Below are positions 17,228 to 25,440 of a DNA stretch of 64,000 nucleotides, piece after piece; the first letter of the stretch is position 1; every line of letters starts with the position of its first letter. The stretch comes from Agromyces cerinus (GTDB lineage: Bacteria > Actinomycetota > Actinomycetes > Actinomycetales > Microbacteriaceae): assembly GCF_016907835.1 (NCBI RefSeq), contig NZ_JAFBCT010000001.1, positions 2,170,001 through 2,234,000 of the forward strand, given 5' to 3'. The translations under genes were made by a program, and so were the position numbers. The notes under the pieces are model-generated. The model worked only from the letters and a program-made list of their open reading frames with translations. It did no database searches and had not been told where the DNA came from.

Positions 17228-18799
17228 ATGGCCAACACCAGCGACACCTCCACGACCGAGACGGCGGCTCCGGCCACGACCGCGAGCGAGGAGACGGTGC
17301 GCGACGCGAACCGCTCGACCACGCCCGGCTCGGAGGGCTTCAAGAACTTCATCGGCAGCGGTTGGGCCGAGCGCGACGAGACGCTGCCGCAGGCTCGTGA
17401 GCAGGCATCCTTCGCGGCCGCACGCCGGGCGAAGGTCTCGGCGGCGTTCACCGGCCAGCGCCTCATCGTGCCCGCGGGCGACATGAAGCAGCGCGCCAAC
17501 GACACCGACTACCCGTTCCGCGCGCACTCGGCGTTCGCACACCTGACCGGCTGGGGTTCCGATGCCGAGCCCGGCGCCGTGCTCGTCTTCGAGCCGACGA
17601 CCGACGGCCACGAGGCGACCGTCTACTTCCGTGAGCGCGCCGGGCGCGACTCCGAGGAGTTCTACGCGAACCCCGCGATCGGCGAGTTCTGGATCGGCGC
17701 GCGCCCCTCGCTCGCGCACGTCGCCGCAGATCTCGACCTCGCGACCCGCGGGCTCGAGGAGTTCGACCGGGTCATCGACGCCGTCGACTCGGCGACCCTC
17801 GTGCTGCGCGAGGCCGACGCATCCGTCACCGAGCGCGTCGACCACGCCCGCATCCGCTTCGCCGCCGAGCAGGCGCTGTCGACGAACGCCTCCGACGCCC
17901 CGTTCTCGATCGAGGTCGGCGGCTCGCACGAGCCCGACGCCGGACTCGCCCGCGTGCTCTCCGAACTGCGTCTCGTGAAGGACGCGTTCGAGATCGCCGA
18001 GATGCGTGCCGCCATCGACGCGACGCAGCGCGGCTTCACCGAGGTCATCGGCGAGCTCCCCCGCATCACCGCAGAGGTGCGCGGCGAGCGCGTCATCGAG
18101 GGCGTCTTCGCGACCCGTGCCCGCCTCGACGGCAACGACGTCGGCTACGACTCGATCGCCGCCGCCGGCCCGCACGCCACGATCCTGCACTGGACCCGCA
18201 ACGACGGCCCAGTCGTGCCCGGCGACCTCGTGCTGCTCGACGCCGGCGTCGAGATGGACAGCTACTACACGGCCGACATCACCCGCACCTTCCCGGTGAA
18301 CGGCACGTTCTCCGAGGTGCAGCGCAAGATCTACGAGGCCGTGCTCGAGGCAGCCGACGCCGCGTTCGCGATCGTGAAGCCCGGCATCGTGTTCCGCGAG
18401 GTGCACGCGGCCGCGATGCAGGTCATCGCCCGCAAGACCGCCGAGTGGGGCTTCCTGCCCGTTTCGGCTGAAGAGTCGCTCCAGCCCGACAACCAGTTCC
18501 ACCGCCGCTACATGGTGCACGGCACCAGCCACCACCTCGGTCTCGACGTGCACGACTGCGCGCAGGCGCGGCGCGAGATGTACATGGACGGCGTCGTCGA
18601 GGCCGGCATGGTCTTCACGATCGAGCCGGGCCTCTACTTCCAGCCCGACGACCTCACCGTGCCCGCGGAGTTCCGCGGCATCGGCGTGCGCATCGAAGAC
18701 GACATCCTCGTCACCGATGACGGCGCCGAGAACCTCTCGGCCGGCATCCCCCGCACGGCCGACGAGGTCGAGGCGTGGGTGCGCGGCGGCGCACGGTAA
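17228..18799 (+). CDS. pepP: Xaa-Pro aminopeptidase (aminopeptidase P)
   Basis: 523 residues from ATG 17228 (ATG 17219 is an in-frame alternative). An Ala/Thr-rich N-terminal segment of about 35 residues is followed by the AMP_N domain, then the pita-bread M24 domain. Metal ligands are visible: LLDAGVEMDSYYTADITRTF (two Asp), HHLGLDVHD (His), TIEPGLYF (Glu) and GVRIEDDILV (Glu). It removes N-terminal residues preceding proline in the cytoplasm. The stop is followed by a 67-bp gap to a lipoprotein gene. Confidence 0.9.
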   Translation: MANTSDTSTTETAAPATTASEETVRDANRSTTPGSEGFKNFIGSGWAERDETLPQAREQASFAAARRAKVSAAFTGQRLIVPAGDMKQRANDTDYPFRAHSAFAHLTGWGSDAEPGAVLVFEPTTDGHEATVYFRERAGRDSEEFYANPAIGEFWIGARPSLAHVAADLDLATRGLEEFDRVIDAVDSATLVLREADASVTERVDHARIRFAAEQALSTNASDAPFSIEVGGSHEPDAGLARVLSELRLVKDAFEIAEMRAAIDATQRGFTEVIGELPRITAEVRGERVIEGVFATRARLDGNDVGYDSIAAAGPHATILHWTRNDGPVVPGDLVLLDAGVEMDSYYTADITRTFPVNGTFSEVQRKIYEAVLEAADAAFAIVKPGIVFREVHAAAMQVIARKTAEWGFLPVSAEESLQPDNQFHRRYMVHGTSHHLGLDVHDCAQARREMYMDGVVEAGMVFTIEPGLYFQPDDLTVPAEFRGIGVRIEDDILVTDDGAENLSAGIPRTADEVEAWVRGGAR

Positions 18800-18854
18800 T
18801 CGAATCGTGATCGGCTGCGGGGCATTCCCTGAATCGTTCTCGCAGTCCGTCGAG

Positions 18855-18860
18855 TAGATT
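18855..18860 (+). promoter_or_regulatory. -10 box of leaderless lipoprotein transcript
   Basis: TAGATT exactly six bases before ATG 18867. Confidence 0.6.
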
Positions 18861-18866
18861 CCGGGA

Positions 18867-19475
18867 ATGACCCGGATCCCGTCGCTCGCCGCCGCCCTCC
18901 TCGCAGCGGTGACCATCCCCCTCCTCCTCAGCGCCTGCGTGGCGGGCGCGTCGAGCACCCCGAACGAACACGCGACCTCGTCACCGGCGACGACCGCCGC
19001 GTCTGAATCCGAGCCGACGCCCGAACCGGCGGCGCCCGTCGAGGTCGACCCCTCGCTCTACCTCGAGGAGTACGTGCCAGGCGTGGTGTTCGGGGTCGGT
19101 TCCGGTGCCGTGAACTGCCAGCTCCAGGAGCCGTCCGGCGACCCTGCCGTCGTCGCGTGGGGTTGCGCGGTCTTCCTGGATCAGGAATGGCAGTGGGAGG
19201 ACACTGCGTTCGCCGAGTACTGCGCGCAGCTCGAGGAGCTCGAGGAGCTCGGTTGCCGAAACGGCCTCGTCGTGCACGGTGAGGAGGCTCCGGCGCCGCG
19301 TCGGAACACCGATGCCGACTTCGGCGGCGTCCAGGCATCCCACGTTCTCGCTGCGGGCGAGCGCATCACCGTAGGGGACGTGTCATGCGAGCCGGTCGGC
19401 GACGGAGTGCGCTGCGAAGACGTCTCGAGCGGTCACGGCTTCACGCTGTCGGTCGCGGCGATCGACGCCTGGTAG
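18867..19475 (+). CDS. Lipoprotein of unknown function
   Basis: 202 residues. Signal peptide with lipobox LLSAC (acylated Cys near residue 24), then a Ser/Thr/Pro/Glu-rich linker to about residue 55 and a compact domain with several cysteines (NCQL, GCAVF, YCAQL, LGCRNG, SCEPV, RCED) that could form disulfides outside the cell. No family recognised. It ends three bases before the convergent PGPGW-type gene. Confidence 0.7.
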   Translation: MTRIPSLAAALLAAVTIPLLLSACVAGASSTPNEHATSSPATTAASESEPTPEPAAPVEVDPSLYLEEYVPGVVFGVGSGAVNCQLQEPSGDPAVVAWGCAVFLDQEWQWEDTAFAEYCAQLEELEELGCRNGLVVHGEEAPAPRRNTDADFGGVQASHVLAAGERITVGDVSCEPVGDGVRCEDVSSGHGFTLSVAAIDAW

Positions 19476-19478
19476 CCG

Positions 19479-19826
19479 TCAGGCGCCGGCAACGGGGCGA
19501 GCGGCCCGGCGCGCCTGCCACCACGCCCAGAAACGGGCGAGCTGGCGCTTGGCGAACGCGGCGACCCGCTTCGCCCACGCGAACTCGGTGCCGAGAATGG
19601 CGAGGCCGAGGAAGACGATGAGCCACCCGGGCCCGGGCAGCGGCACGAGCAGCAGTCCCACGGTCGCGATCATGCCGCCGAGCACGGCCACGGCCACGCG
19701 GTAGGCACGGCGCAGGCCGGGCCTGCGTTCGATGCGGCGACGGATGGCGCGGAGCATCCGCATGATCGGCCGATCAGGTCGCTCGCCCTCGGCGATCTCT
19801 CGATCGATCTCGTCCCTCGTCACCAT
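19479..19826 (-). CDS. PGPGW-motif membrane protein (TIGR02611-like)
   Basis: 115 residues. Two central helices joined by PLPGPGWLIVFLGLAILGTEF, the hallmark of the actinobacterial TIGR02611/PGPGW family, with basic flanks. Function unknown. A TATCGT box lies six bases before ATG 19826. The general-stress-type gene ends 65 bp upstream in the same direction. Confidence 0.8.
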   Translation of the reverse strand: MVTRDEIDREIAEGERPDRPIMRMLRAIRRRIERRPGLRRAYRVAVAVLGGMIATVGLLLVPLPGPGWLIVFLGLAILGTEFAWAKRVAAFAKRQLARFWAWWQARRAARPVAGA

Positions 19827-19832
19827 CCGGTC

Positions 19833-19838
19833 ACGATA
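19833..19838 (-). promoter_or_regulatory. -10 box of leaderless PGPGW gene
   Basis: TATCGT on the minus strand, exactly six bases before ATG 19826. Confidence 0.55.
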
Positions 19839-19891
19839 TATCGCGAGTCTGGGAAGTCGCCTCGACCTCGGGAGGTCGCAAGCGGTGAGGG

Positions 19892-20635
19892 TCAGCGCTC
19901 CGAAGCGGGCGGATCAGCGACCGTCGACGCTCCGGCGCCGTCGGTGTCGGCCTGCGGCGCAGCGGATGCCGCATCGCCGGCGTCGGCCGTCGGCGCGAGT
20001 TCCCCGTAGCGTGGGCGAGCGGGAGCCTGAGAGGCCCGGGCCGCCTCGGCGGCGGCGCGCTTCGCGGCATCCGTCGCCTCGCCGTAGCTGAGCGGTCGCC
20101 CGCCGTTCTCGACCGGCAGGTTCGCCGCGGGCCGCTCGGGCGCCGGCGCGTCGACGCCGAGCACGCTGCGGGCGCGATCGACGTGGGCGCTCTCGGCGAT
20201 GATCGCGTACCGAGTCGCGAGCACCTGGCCGACCGAGGTGAAGTCGCGTCGGCGGCGGTTCAGCGAGTACGAGACGACACTGAAGATCATGCCGAACCCG
20301 GCGCCGATGAGCACCGCCGAGATGAGGATGCCGACCGAGGCGCCGGTCGGAGCGAAGATGAAGAAGAGCAACCCGAGGAAGGTGCCGAACCAGGCGCCCG
20401 ATAGGGCCCCTGCGCCAGCGGCACGGCCCCAGGTGAGCTTGCCGGTGATGCGCTCGACGCTCGTGAGGTCGGTGCCGACGATCGCGAGCTCCTTCACGGG
20501 GAACTCGGCCTTGGCGAGTGCGTCGACCGCGGACTGCGCCTCGGCGTAGGTCTCGAAGCTCGCCACCGTCTCCCCCTTGGGCAGGATCGGGTAGGCGCGG
20601 CCGACACGGCCGCCGAACGGCGATTGAGTGCTCAC
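19892..20635 (-). CDS. General stress protein-like membrane protein (GSP17M/YflT domain)
   Basis: 247 residues from GTG 20635. The N-terminal domain (VASFETYAEAQSAVDAL, VKELAIVGTDLTSVERI, then LTWGRAAGAGALSGAWFG) fits the general stress protein 17M-like family. Two transmembrane helices follow (about residues 75-95 and 98-125). An Ala/Pro-rich tail from about residue 165 looks disordered. The open frame continues upstream of 20635 but without a plausible start. It is divergent from the PRC/CBS-domain gene. Confidence 0.75.
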   Translation of the reverse strand: MSTQSPFGGRVGRAYPILPKGETVASFETYAEAQSAVDALAKAEFPVKELAIVGTDLTSVERITGKLTWGRAAGAGALSGAWFGTFLGLLFFIFAPTGASVGILISAVLIGAGFGMIFSVVSYSLNRRRRDFTSVGQVLATRYAIIAESAHVDRARSVLGVDAPAPERPAANLPVENGGRPLSYGEATDAAKRAAAEAARASQAPARPRYGELAPTADAGDAASAAPQADTDGAGASTVADPPASER

Positions 20636-20641
20636 CCGGTC

Positions 20642-20647
20642 ATTCTC
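20642..20647 (-). promoter_or_regulatory. Possible -10 box before stress-type gene
   Basis: GAGAAT on the minus strand, six bases before GTG 20635; a weak variant of TAnnnT in the right position. Confidence 0.3.
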
Positions 20648-20702
20648 CCACGACGCGCGCCCCGCAGGCCGGGAAGCGGGCCGCGCACGAGGCATCCGGG
20701 AC

Positions 20703-20708
20703 TAAGTT
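20703..20708 (+). promoter_or_regulatory. -10 box of leaderless PRC/CBS gene
   Basis: TAAGTT exactly six bases before GTG 20715. Confidence 0.6.
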
Positions 20709-20714
20709 GGAACC

Positions 20715-22043
20715 GTGAGCGCCACGAGAGTCTTCGTCGCCCGACTCGCCGGGTGCGCCGTCTTCGACCCCGCCGGTGATCGGGTCGGCAAGGTGCGCGA
20801 CGTCCTCGTCGTGTACCGCAAGAACGACCCTCCGCGCGTCGTCGGCCTCATCGTCGAGATTCCCGGCAAGCGCCGCGTGTTCGTCTCGATCGGCCGGGTC
20901 ACCTCGATCGGCGGCGGTCAGATCATCACGACCGGGCTCATCAACCTGCGTCGCTTCGAGCAGCGCGGCGGCGAGGTGCGCGTGATCGCCGAGATGCTCG
21001 GCCGCAAGGTCGCCTTCACCGACGGCTCGGGCGATGCCACGATCGAAGACGTCGCGATCGAGGAGCTCGAGCCCGGCGAATGGCAGGTCGACCAGCTCTT
21101 CGTGCGCCGGCCGAAGGGCGCTTCCCCGTTCTCGAAGGGGCAGTCGGCCTACGTCACCTGGCGCGAGGTGCGCGAGGTGAACCCGCCGGGTGAGGCGCAG
21201 TCGGCCGAGCACCTCATCGCGTCGTACTCCGAGCTGAAGCCGGCCGACCTCGCGAACACGCTCCTCGACCTGCCCGCGCAGCGTCGTCAGGAGGTCGCCG
21301 AAGAACTCTCCGACGACCGACTCGCCGACGTGCTCGAAGAGATGCCCGAGTCCGACCAGGTCGTGATCCTCGCGGGCCTCGGCGACGACCGCGCCGCCGA
21401 CGTGCTCGACCACATGCAGCCCGACGACGCGGCCGACCTCATCGCGCAGCTCCCCGAAGAGCGCGGCGAGCACCTGCTCGAGCTCATGGAGCCCGAAGAG
21501 GCCGACGACGTGCGCTTCCTGCTCTCCTACGGACCCGACACCGCCGGTGGTCTCATGACTCCCGAGCCGATCATCGTCTCTGCCGACGCGACCGTCGCCG
21601 AGGGTCTCGCCCTCATCCGTCGTCACGACCTGCCGCCCGCCCTCGGTGCCGCGGTCTGCGTGACGCTGCCGCCGTACGAGCCGCCGACCGGACGGTTCCT
21701 CGGCATCGTGCACTTCCAGCGGATGCTCCGCTATCCCCCGCACGAACGGCTCGGCACCCTCATCGACCAGGGTCTCGAGCCCGTGCGCGCCGACACCTCG
21801 GCCGCCGAGGTGAGCCGCATCCTCGCGAGCTACGACCTCGTGTCGGTGCCGGTCGTCGACGAGAAGCATCGACTCGTCGGGGTGGTGACGATTGACGACG
21901 TGCTCGACTACCTCCTGCCCGATGACTGGCGAAGTCATCCCGAAGATACCGAGGTCGGGCGCCGCGCAGCCGCGCGAGCCCAGCTGACGACGGGGAGTAT
22001 CCCCATCTCGAACGGAAGGAGGGCAGGAGATGGCACGCGCTGA
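20715..22043 (+). CDS. Soluble PRC-barrel / MgtE_N / CBS-pair protein
   Basis: 442 residues. Order: a PRC-barrel-like N-terminal domain (residues 5-90, GKVRDVLVVY), a second such segment, an MgtE intracellular N domain of helical repeats (about 180-285, with repeated ADVLEEM, AADVLDHM and AADLIAQL units), then a CBS pair (about 290-425, ending LVGVVTIDDVLDYLLPDDW). The MgtE magnesium-channel membrane domain is absent, so this is a sensor without a channel. It overlaps the DUF1003 gene by 14 bp. A role in Mg or nucleotide sensing for the neighbouring membrane protein is inference. Confidence 0.85.
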   Translation: MSATRVFVARLAGCAVFDPAGDRVGKVRDVLVVYRKNDPPRVVGLIVEIPGKRRVFVSIGRVTSIGGGQIITTGLINLRRFEQRGGEVRVIAEMLGRKVAFTDGSGDATIEDVAIEELEPGEWQVDQLFVRRPKGASPFSKGQSAYVTWREVREVNPPGEAQSAEHLIASYSELKPADLANTLLDLPAQRRQEVAEELSDDRLADVLEEMPESDQVVILAGLGDDRAADVLDHMQPDDAADLIAQLPEERGEHLLELMEPEEADDVRFLLSYGPDTAGGLMTPEPIIVSADATVAEGLALIRRHDLPPALGAAVCVTLPPYEPPTGRFLGIVHFQRMLRYPPHERLGTLIDQGLEPVRADTSAAEVSRILASYDLVSVPVVDEKHRLVGVVTIDDVLDYLLPDDWRSHPEDTEVGRRAAARAQLTTGSIPISNGRRAGDGTR

Positions 22044-22551
22044 CGCCGACGAGCGGCGATTCGACACCCCGAAGGGCACTCGCCGTGCCCCGTCCTTCCG
22101 CGGCTCGGGCGACAGCGACCGCTTCGGCCGCTTCACCGAGTGGGTGGCGCGCGGCATGGGCACGCCCGGCTTCCTGCTCGGTCTGTCGGTGTTCGCGATC
22201 GGCTGGATGGTGTGGAACACCTTCGCGCCCGAGGAGTGGCGTTTCGACTCGATCGCGATCGGGTTCACCGCGCTCACGCTCGTGCTCTCGCTGCAGGCCT
22301 CGTACGCCGCACCCCTGATCCTGCTCGCGCAGAACCGCCAAGACGACCGCGACCGCGTGCAGATCGAGCAGGACCGCCAGCGCGCCGAGCGCAACCTCGC
22401 CGACACCGAATACCTCGCGCGCGAGGTCGTGGCGCTGCGCCTGGCCATGAAAGACCTCGCATCGCGCGAGTTCATCCGCTCGGAGCTGCGCTCGATCATC
22501 GAAGAGCTCGACCGTCGCGACGAGGAGGAGGCGGACAATGCCGACCGCTGA
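22030..22551 (+). CDS. DUF1003 membrane protein
   Basis: 173 residues. Two membrane helices (about 49-69 and 78-100) with the family pattern GTPGFLLGLSVFAIGWMVWN, followed by a cytoplasmic coiled-coil (NRQDDRDRVQIEQDRQRAE onward). It overlaps the gene before by 14 bp and mrp after by 14 bp, so the three are translationally coupled. From memory the PRC/CBS - DUF1003 - Mrp order also occurs in mycobacteria. Function unknown. Confidence 0.85.
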   Translation: MARADADERRFDTPKGTRRAPSFRGSGDSDRFGRFTEWVARGMGTPGFLLGLSVFAIGWMVWNTFAPEEWRFDSIAIGFTALTLVLSLQASYAAPLILLAQNRQDDRDRVQIEQDRQRAERNLADTEYLAREVVALRLAMKDLASREFIRSELRSIIEELDRRDEEEADNADR

Positions 22552-23740
22552 CCCGACCAGGCCCGCCGCGGCCGATCCTGCCACGATCGAGACCGCCGTT
22601 CGTGCGGCGCTCACGGGCGTCATCGACCCCGAGATCCGCAAGCCCGTCACCGAGCTCGACATGGTCGACCGGGTCGTCGTGCGGGGCGACGGCACTGTCG
22701 AGGTCGGCATCCGCCTGACGATCGTCGGATGCCCCGCCTCCGACCGCATCGAACGCGACGTGCGGCAGGCGGCCGAGACGGTCGTCGGCGACGGCAACGC
22801 CGACGTCGTGCTCTCGGTCATGACGCCCGAGCAGCGCAGCGCCCTCACCGAGCGACTCCGCGGCGGCAAGGCGGCCCGCGGCAATCCCTTCGGCCCCGGC
22901 AGCCTCACCCGCGTGATCGCGGTCACGAGTGGAAAGGGCGGCGTCGGAAAGTCGACGATCACCGCGAACCTCGCCGTCGCGCTCGCCGCTCGCGGCCTCT
23001 CGGTCGGACTCGTCGATGCCGACGTGCACGGCTTCTCGATCCCCGGACTGCTCGGCCTCGTCGACGAGTCGGGGCTCGCTGCGCGGCCCACGCGGGTCGA
23101 CGACATGATCCTGCCGCCCGTCGCACACGGTGTGAAGGTCATCTCGATCGGCATGTTCGTCGAACCCTCCGAAGAGGGCGGGCGCGCGTCATCCGTCGCC
23201 GTCGCCTGGCGCGGGCCGATGCTGCACCGCACGCTCTCGCAGTTCCTCACCGACGTGTACTTCGGCGACCTCGATGTGCTGCTCGTCGACCTGCCGCCCG
23301 GCACGGGCGACGTGGCGATCTCGCTGGGGCAACTGCTGCCGAACGCCGAGGTCGTCGTCGTGACCACCCCGCAGCCCGCGGCGGCCGATGTCGCCGAGCG
23401 CTCGGGCGTCGTCGCACGTCAGACCGGGCAGAAGATCGTGGGCGTCGTCGAGAACATGGCCGGCTTCGCACAGCCCGGCGGCGAGATCTTCGACCTCTTC
23501 GGCGCGGGTGGCGGTGCCATCGTCGCCGAGCGCCTCTCGGCTGGTCAGCCCGCGCCGGTGCCGCTGCTCGCGAGCGTGCCGCTCAGCGTGGCGCTCCGCC
23601 GCGGCGGCGACGATGGCATGCCGGTCGTGCTCGCCGAACCCGACGACCCCGCCGCCCGCGCGATCGAGCAGGTCGCCGCACAGCTCGCCGCCGTGCCCCG
23701 ATCGCTGGCAGGCCGACGACTCGACGTCACGGTCCGGTGA
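22538..23740 (+). CDS. mrp: Mrp/ApbC-type P-loop iron-sulfur carrier homologue
   Basis: 400 residues. N-terminal MIP18/DUF59 domain (about 18-100, with IDPEIRKPVTELDMV and VGCPASD), then the MinD-like ATPase with SGKGGVGKST at 131-140 and the Walker B-like LLVDLPPGTGD. The usual CxxC that holds a bridging Fe-S cluster at the dimer interface is replaced: after VVENMAGF the sequence runs AQPGGEIFDLFG with no Cys. Loss of this pair is, from memory, common in actinobacterial Mrp proteins and leaves the cluster-carrier role uncertain. It is coupled to DUF1003 upstream and a lipoprotein gene four bases downstream. Confidence 0.88.
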   Translation: MPTADPTRPAAADPATIETAVRAALTGVIDPEIRKPVTELDMVDRVVVRGDGTVEVGIRLTIVGCPASDRIERDVRQAAETVVGDGNADVVLSVMTPEQRSALTERLRGGKAARGNPFGPGSLTRVIAVTSGKGGVGKSTITANLAVALAARGLSVGLVDADVHGFSIPGLLGLVDESGLAARPTRVDDMILPPVAHGVKVISIGMFVEPSEEGGRASSVAVAWRGPMLHRTLSQFLTDVYFGDLDVLLVDLPPGTGDVAISLGQLLPNAEVVVVTTPQPAAADVAERSGVVARQTGQKIVGVVENMAGFAQPGGEIFDLFGAGGGAIVAERLSAGQPAPVPLLASVPLSVALRRGGDDGMPVVLAEPDDPAARAIEQVAAQLAAVPRSLAGRRLDVTVR

Positions 23741-23744
23741 GCGG

Positions 23745-24656
23745 ATGTCGCGCGCCCGCCTGACCCGCCGGCACGCGATGCCCCTCGCCGCCCTCGTCGC
23801 GATCACCGCGACCACGCTCGGGCTCGCTGCCTGCGCTCCGCTGGCCCGGATTCCCGCCGCCGAGCTGCCCGAGGGCCTCTCCGCCCGCGTGCAGCAGGGC
23901 CGCCTCGACATCGAGGCGCACCGGCTCGTGGTGCGCATCGAGAACGACGGAGACGCCCCGGTGACGGTCGAACGGCTCGAGGTCGACGCGCCGACCCTCG
24001 CGCCGGGCATGGTGCGCTCCGAACCGTTCGAGGTCGCGCCGGGCGACGCCCTGCAGATCCGCCTGCCGCTGTCGGCGAGCGTCTGCGACACCGACGACGG
24101 CACCGACACCGACACCGAGCCCTCGGTGCCCGAGGCGACGATCCTGCTCGACGTCGAGACCCGAGCAGGGGCGTCCTCCGGCGAGCTCACGGCCGACGAC
24201 CCGCACGGCACCCTCGCCCGGGTGGCGAACTCGGAGTGCCTCGCGGAGTCGATCGAACAGGTCGCCGCCATCACGCTGCCCGAGCACCTGCGTTCGACCG
24301 GCAGCGGCACCGAGCGGCGCGCGTTCATCGACGTCGAGGTCGTGCCCGCGGCATCCGGTGCCGGGTCGTTCGTGATCGACCGCGTGTACGGCACGACCCT
24401 GTTGAACGCCGAGGGCGGCGTCGACTGGCCGCTCGCCGTCGAGGTGGACGTCGGCGGTGAACCCGTGACGATCACGCTGCCGGTGCGCCCCGCCCGCTGC
24501 GACGCCCACGCGATCGCCGACGACAAGCGCGGCACGATCCTGCCGTTCGAGATCCGCACGAGCGATGGTCGCGAGGGCCGACTCGACCGGTCATCGGGCG
24601 ACACGCTCAAGGCCGAGCTCTACGCCTACTACGGCGAGCGGTGCGGGCTCGAGTGA
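23745..24656 (+). CDS. Lipoprotein of unknown function
   Basis: 303 residues from ATG 23745, four bases after mrp. Signal peptide with lipobox GLAAC (Cys near residue 29), then two beta-rich halves of similar style (RLVVRIENDGDAPVTVERLEVD and the later VYGTTLLNAEGGVDWPLAVEVD), suggesting tandem Ig-like domains. No family recognised. It probably belongs to the mrp operon. Confidence 0.75.
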   Translation: MSRARLTRRHAMPLAALVAITATTLGLAACAPLARIPAAELPEGLSARVQQGRLDIEAHRLVVRIENDGDAPVTVERLEVDAPTLAPGMVRSEPFEVAPGDALQIRLPLSASVCDTDDGTDTDTEPSVPEATILLDVETRAGASSGELTADDPHGTLARVANSECLAESIEQVAAITLPEHLRSTGSGTERRAFIDVEVVPAASGAGSFVIDRVYGTTLLNAEGGVDWPLAVEVDVGGEPVTITLPVRPARCDAHAIADDKRGTILPFEIRTSDGREGRLDRSSGDTLKAELYAYYGERCGLE

Positions 24657-24715
24657 TCAGGAACGCCCGGCGGCGCTGCACAGGCGCACTCAGGCGCACT
24701 CAGGGCGACGCTCGG

Positions 24716-24721
24716 TAGAAT
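24716..24721 (+). promoter_or_regulatory. -10 box of leaderless small membrane protein gene
   Basis: TAGAAT exactly six bases before ATG 24728. Confidence 0.6.
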
Positions 24722-24727
24722 CCGGAC

Positions 24728-25015
24728 ATGACCACGCCGAATCCGTCTCCCGCCGCGCTCTCCGACGAGTCGCGCGCCCAGCTGCTCAACGCCGAGGTGG
24801 CGAGGTACGCGCAGCGCGGCTGGACCGTGCAGTCCGTCGCGTCGGGCCAGGCCGTCGTCTCGAAGAACAAGCGCATCGGGTGGTTCTGGAACCTCATCCT
24901 CGTGCTCCTGACCGGGGGCCTGTGGCTGATCTACGTCGTCTACCGCGCGCTCAACCGCAAGGTGCAGACGGTCGTCATCACGGTCGACCCTGCAGGCCGA
25001 ATCCGCACGAGCTGA
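24728..25015 (+). CDS. Small membrane protein
   Basis: 95 residues. A soluble N-terminus contains YAQRGWTVQSVASGQAVVSK, a short beta motif found in many actinobacterial small membrane proteins. One hydrophobic hairpin follows (IGWFWNLILVLLTGGLWLIY), then a basic C-terminal segment. Function unknown. It has its own TAGAAT promoter box. Confidence 0.7.
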   Translation: MTTPNPSPAALSDESRAQLLNAEVARYAQRGWTVQSVASGQAVVSKNKRIGWFWNLILVLLTGGLWLIYVVYRALNRKVQTVVITVDPAGRIRTS

Positions 25016-25035
25016 GCCGCGACCGCCGCCTTCGG

Positions 25036-25041
25036 TAGCCT
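25036..25041 (+). promoter_or_regulatory. -10 box of leaderless hypothetical gene
   Basis: TAGCCT exactly six bases before ATG 25048. Confidence 0.55.
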
Positions 25042-25047
25042 CGAAGC

Positions 25048-25425
25048 ATGACGGTACCTGCTGACTGGATCGCGCATCGGCGCGGCGACGGTGAACTGCT
25101 CGGGTGGATGCGCCCCGACGGCGAAGGCTTCGTCGTCATCGATCTCCTCGGCCGACCTCTGACCGACTCGCTCGACTGGCTGAGCGCCGAAGAGGCACTC
25201 GAATCGACGGGGATCGGCTACCTCGCCGACCTGTACGAGCTGCGCCTCGACGACGGCCAGTGGCTTCGCGTGCGCATCACCGAGGTCTCCTCGACCGCGG
25301 TGCGGGTGAAGAAAGACGACTTCGGCGCCATCGACGCTCCGCTGATCGAGCACGAGGTGCCGTTCCCGGTCACCGACCGGCTCCGCCCGCTGACCGGCGA
25401 CCGGGCGTTCATCCTCGACGCCTGA
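25048..25425 (+). CDS. Hypothetical protein, 125 residues
   Basis: Soluble, acidic protein with no signal or membrane segment. It begins TVPADWIAHRRGDGELLGWM and appears to be one or two small beta-barrel-like units (RITEVSSTAVRVKKDDFG). No family recognised. It ends 15 bp from the convergent PLP-decarboxylase gene. Confidence 0.65.
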   Translation: MTVPADWIAHRRGDGELLGWMRPDGEGFVVIDLLGRPLTDSLDWLSAEEALESTGIGYLADLYELRLDDGQWLRVRITEVSSTAVRVKKDDFGAIDAPLIEHEVPFPVTDRLRPLTGDRAFILDA

Positions 25426-25440
25426 TCGATCGGCCGGGGA

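Noticed and set aside
24681..24700. Two adjacent copies of CAGGCGCACT
   Set aside because: Only two short copies before a small gene with a clear -10 box; probably chance or slippage.
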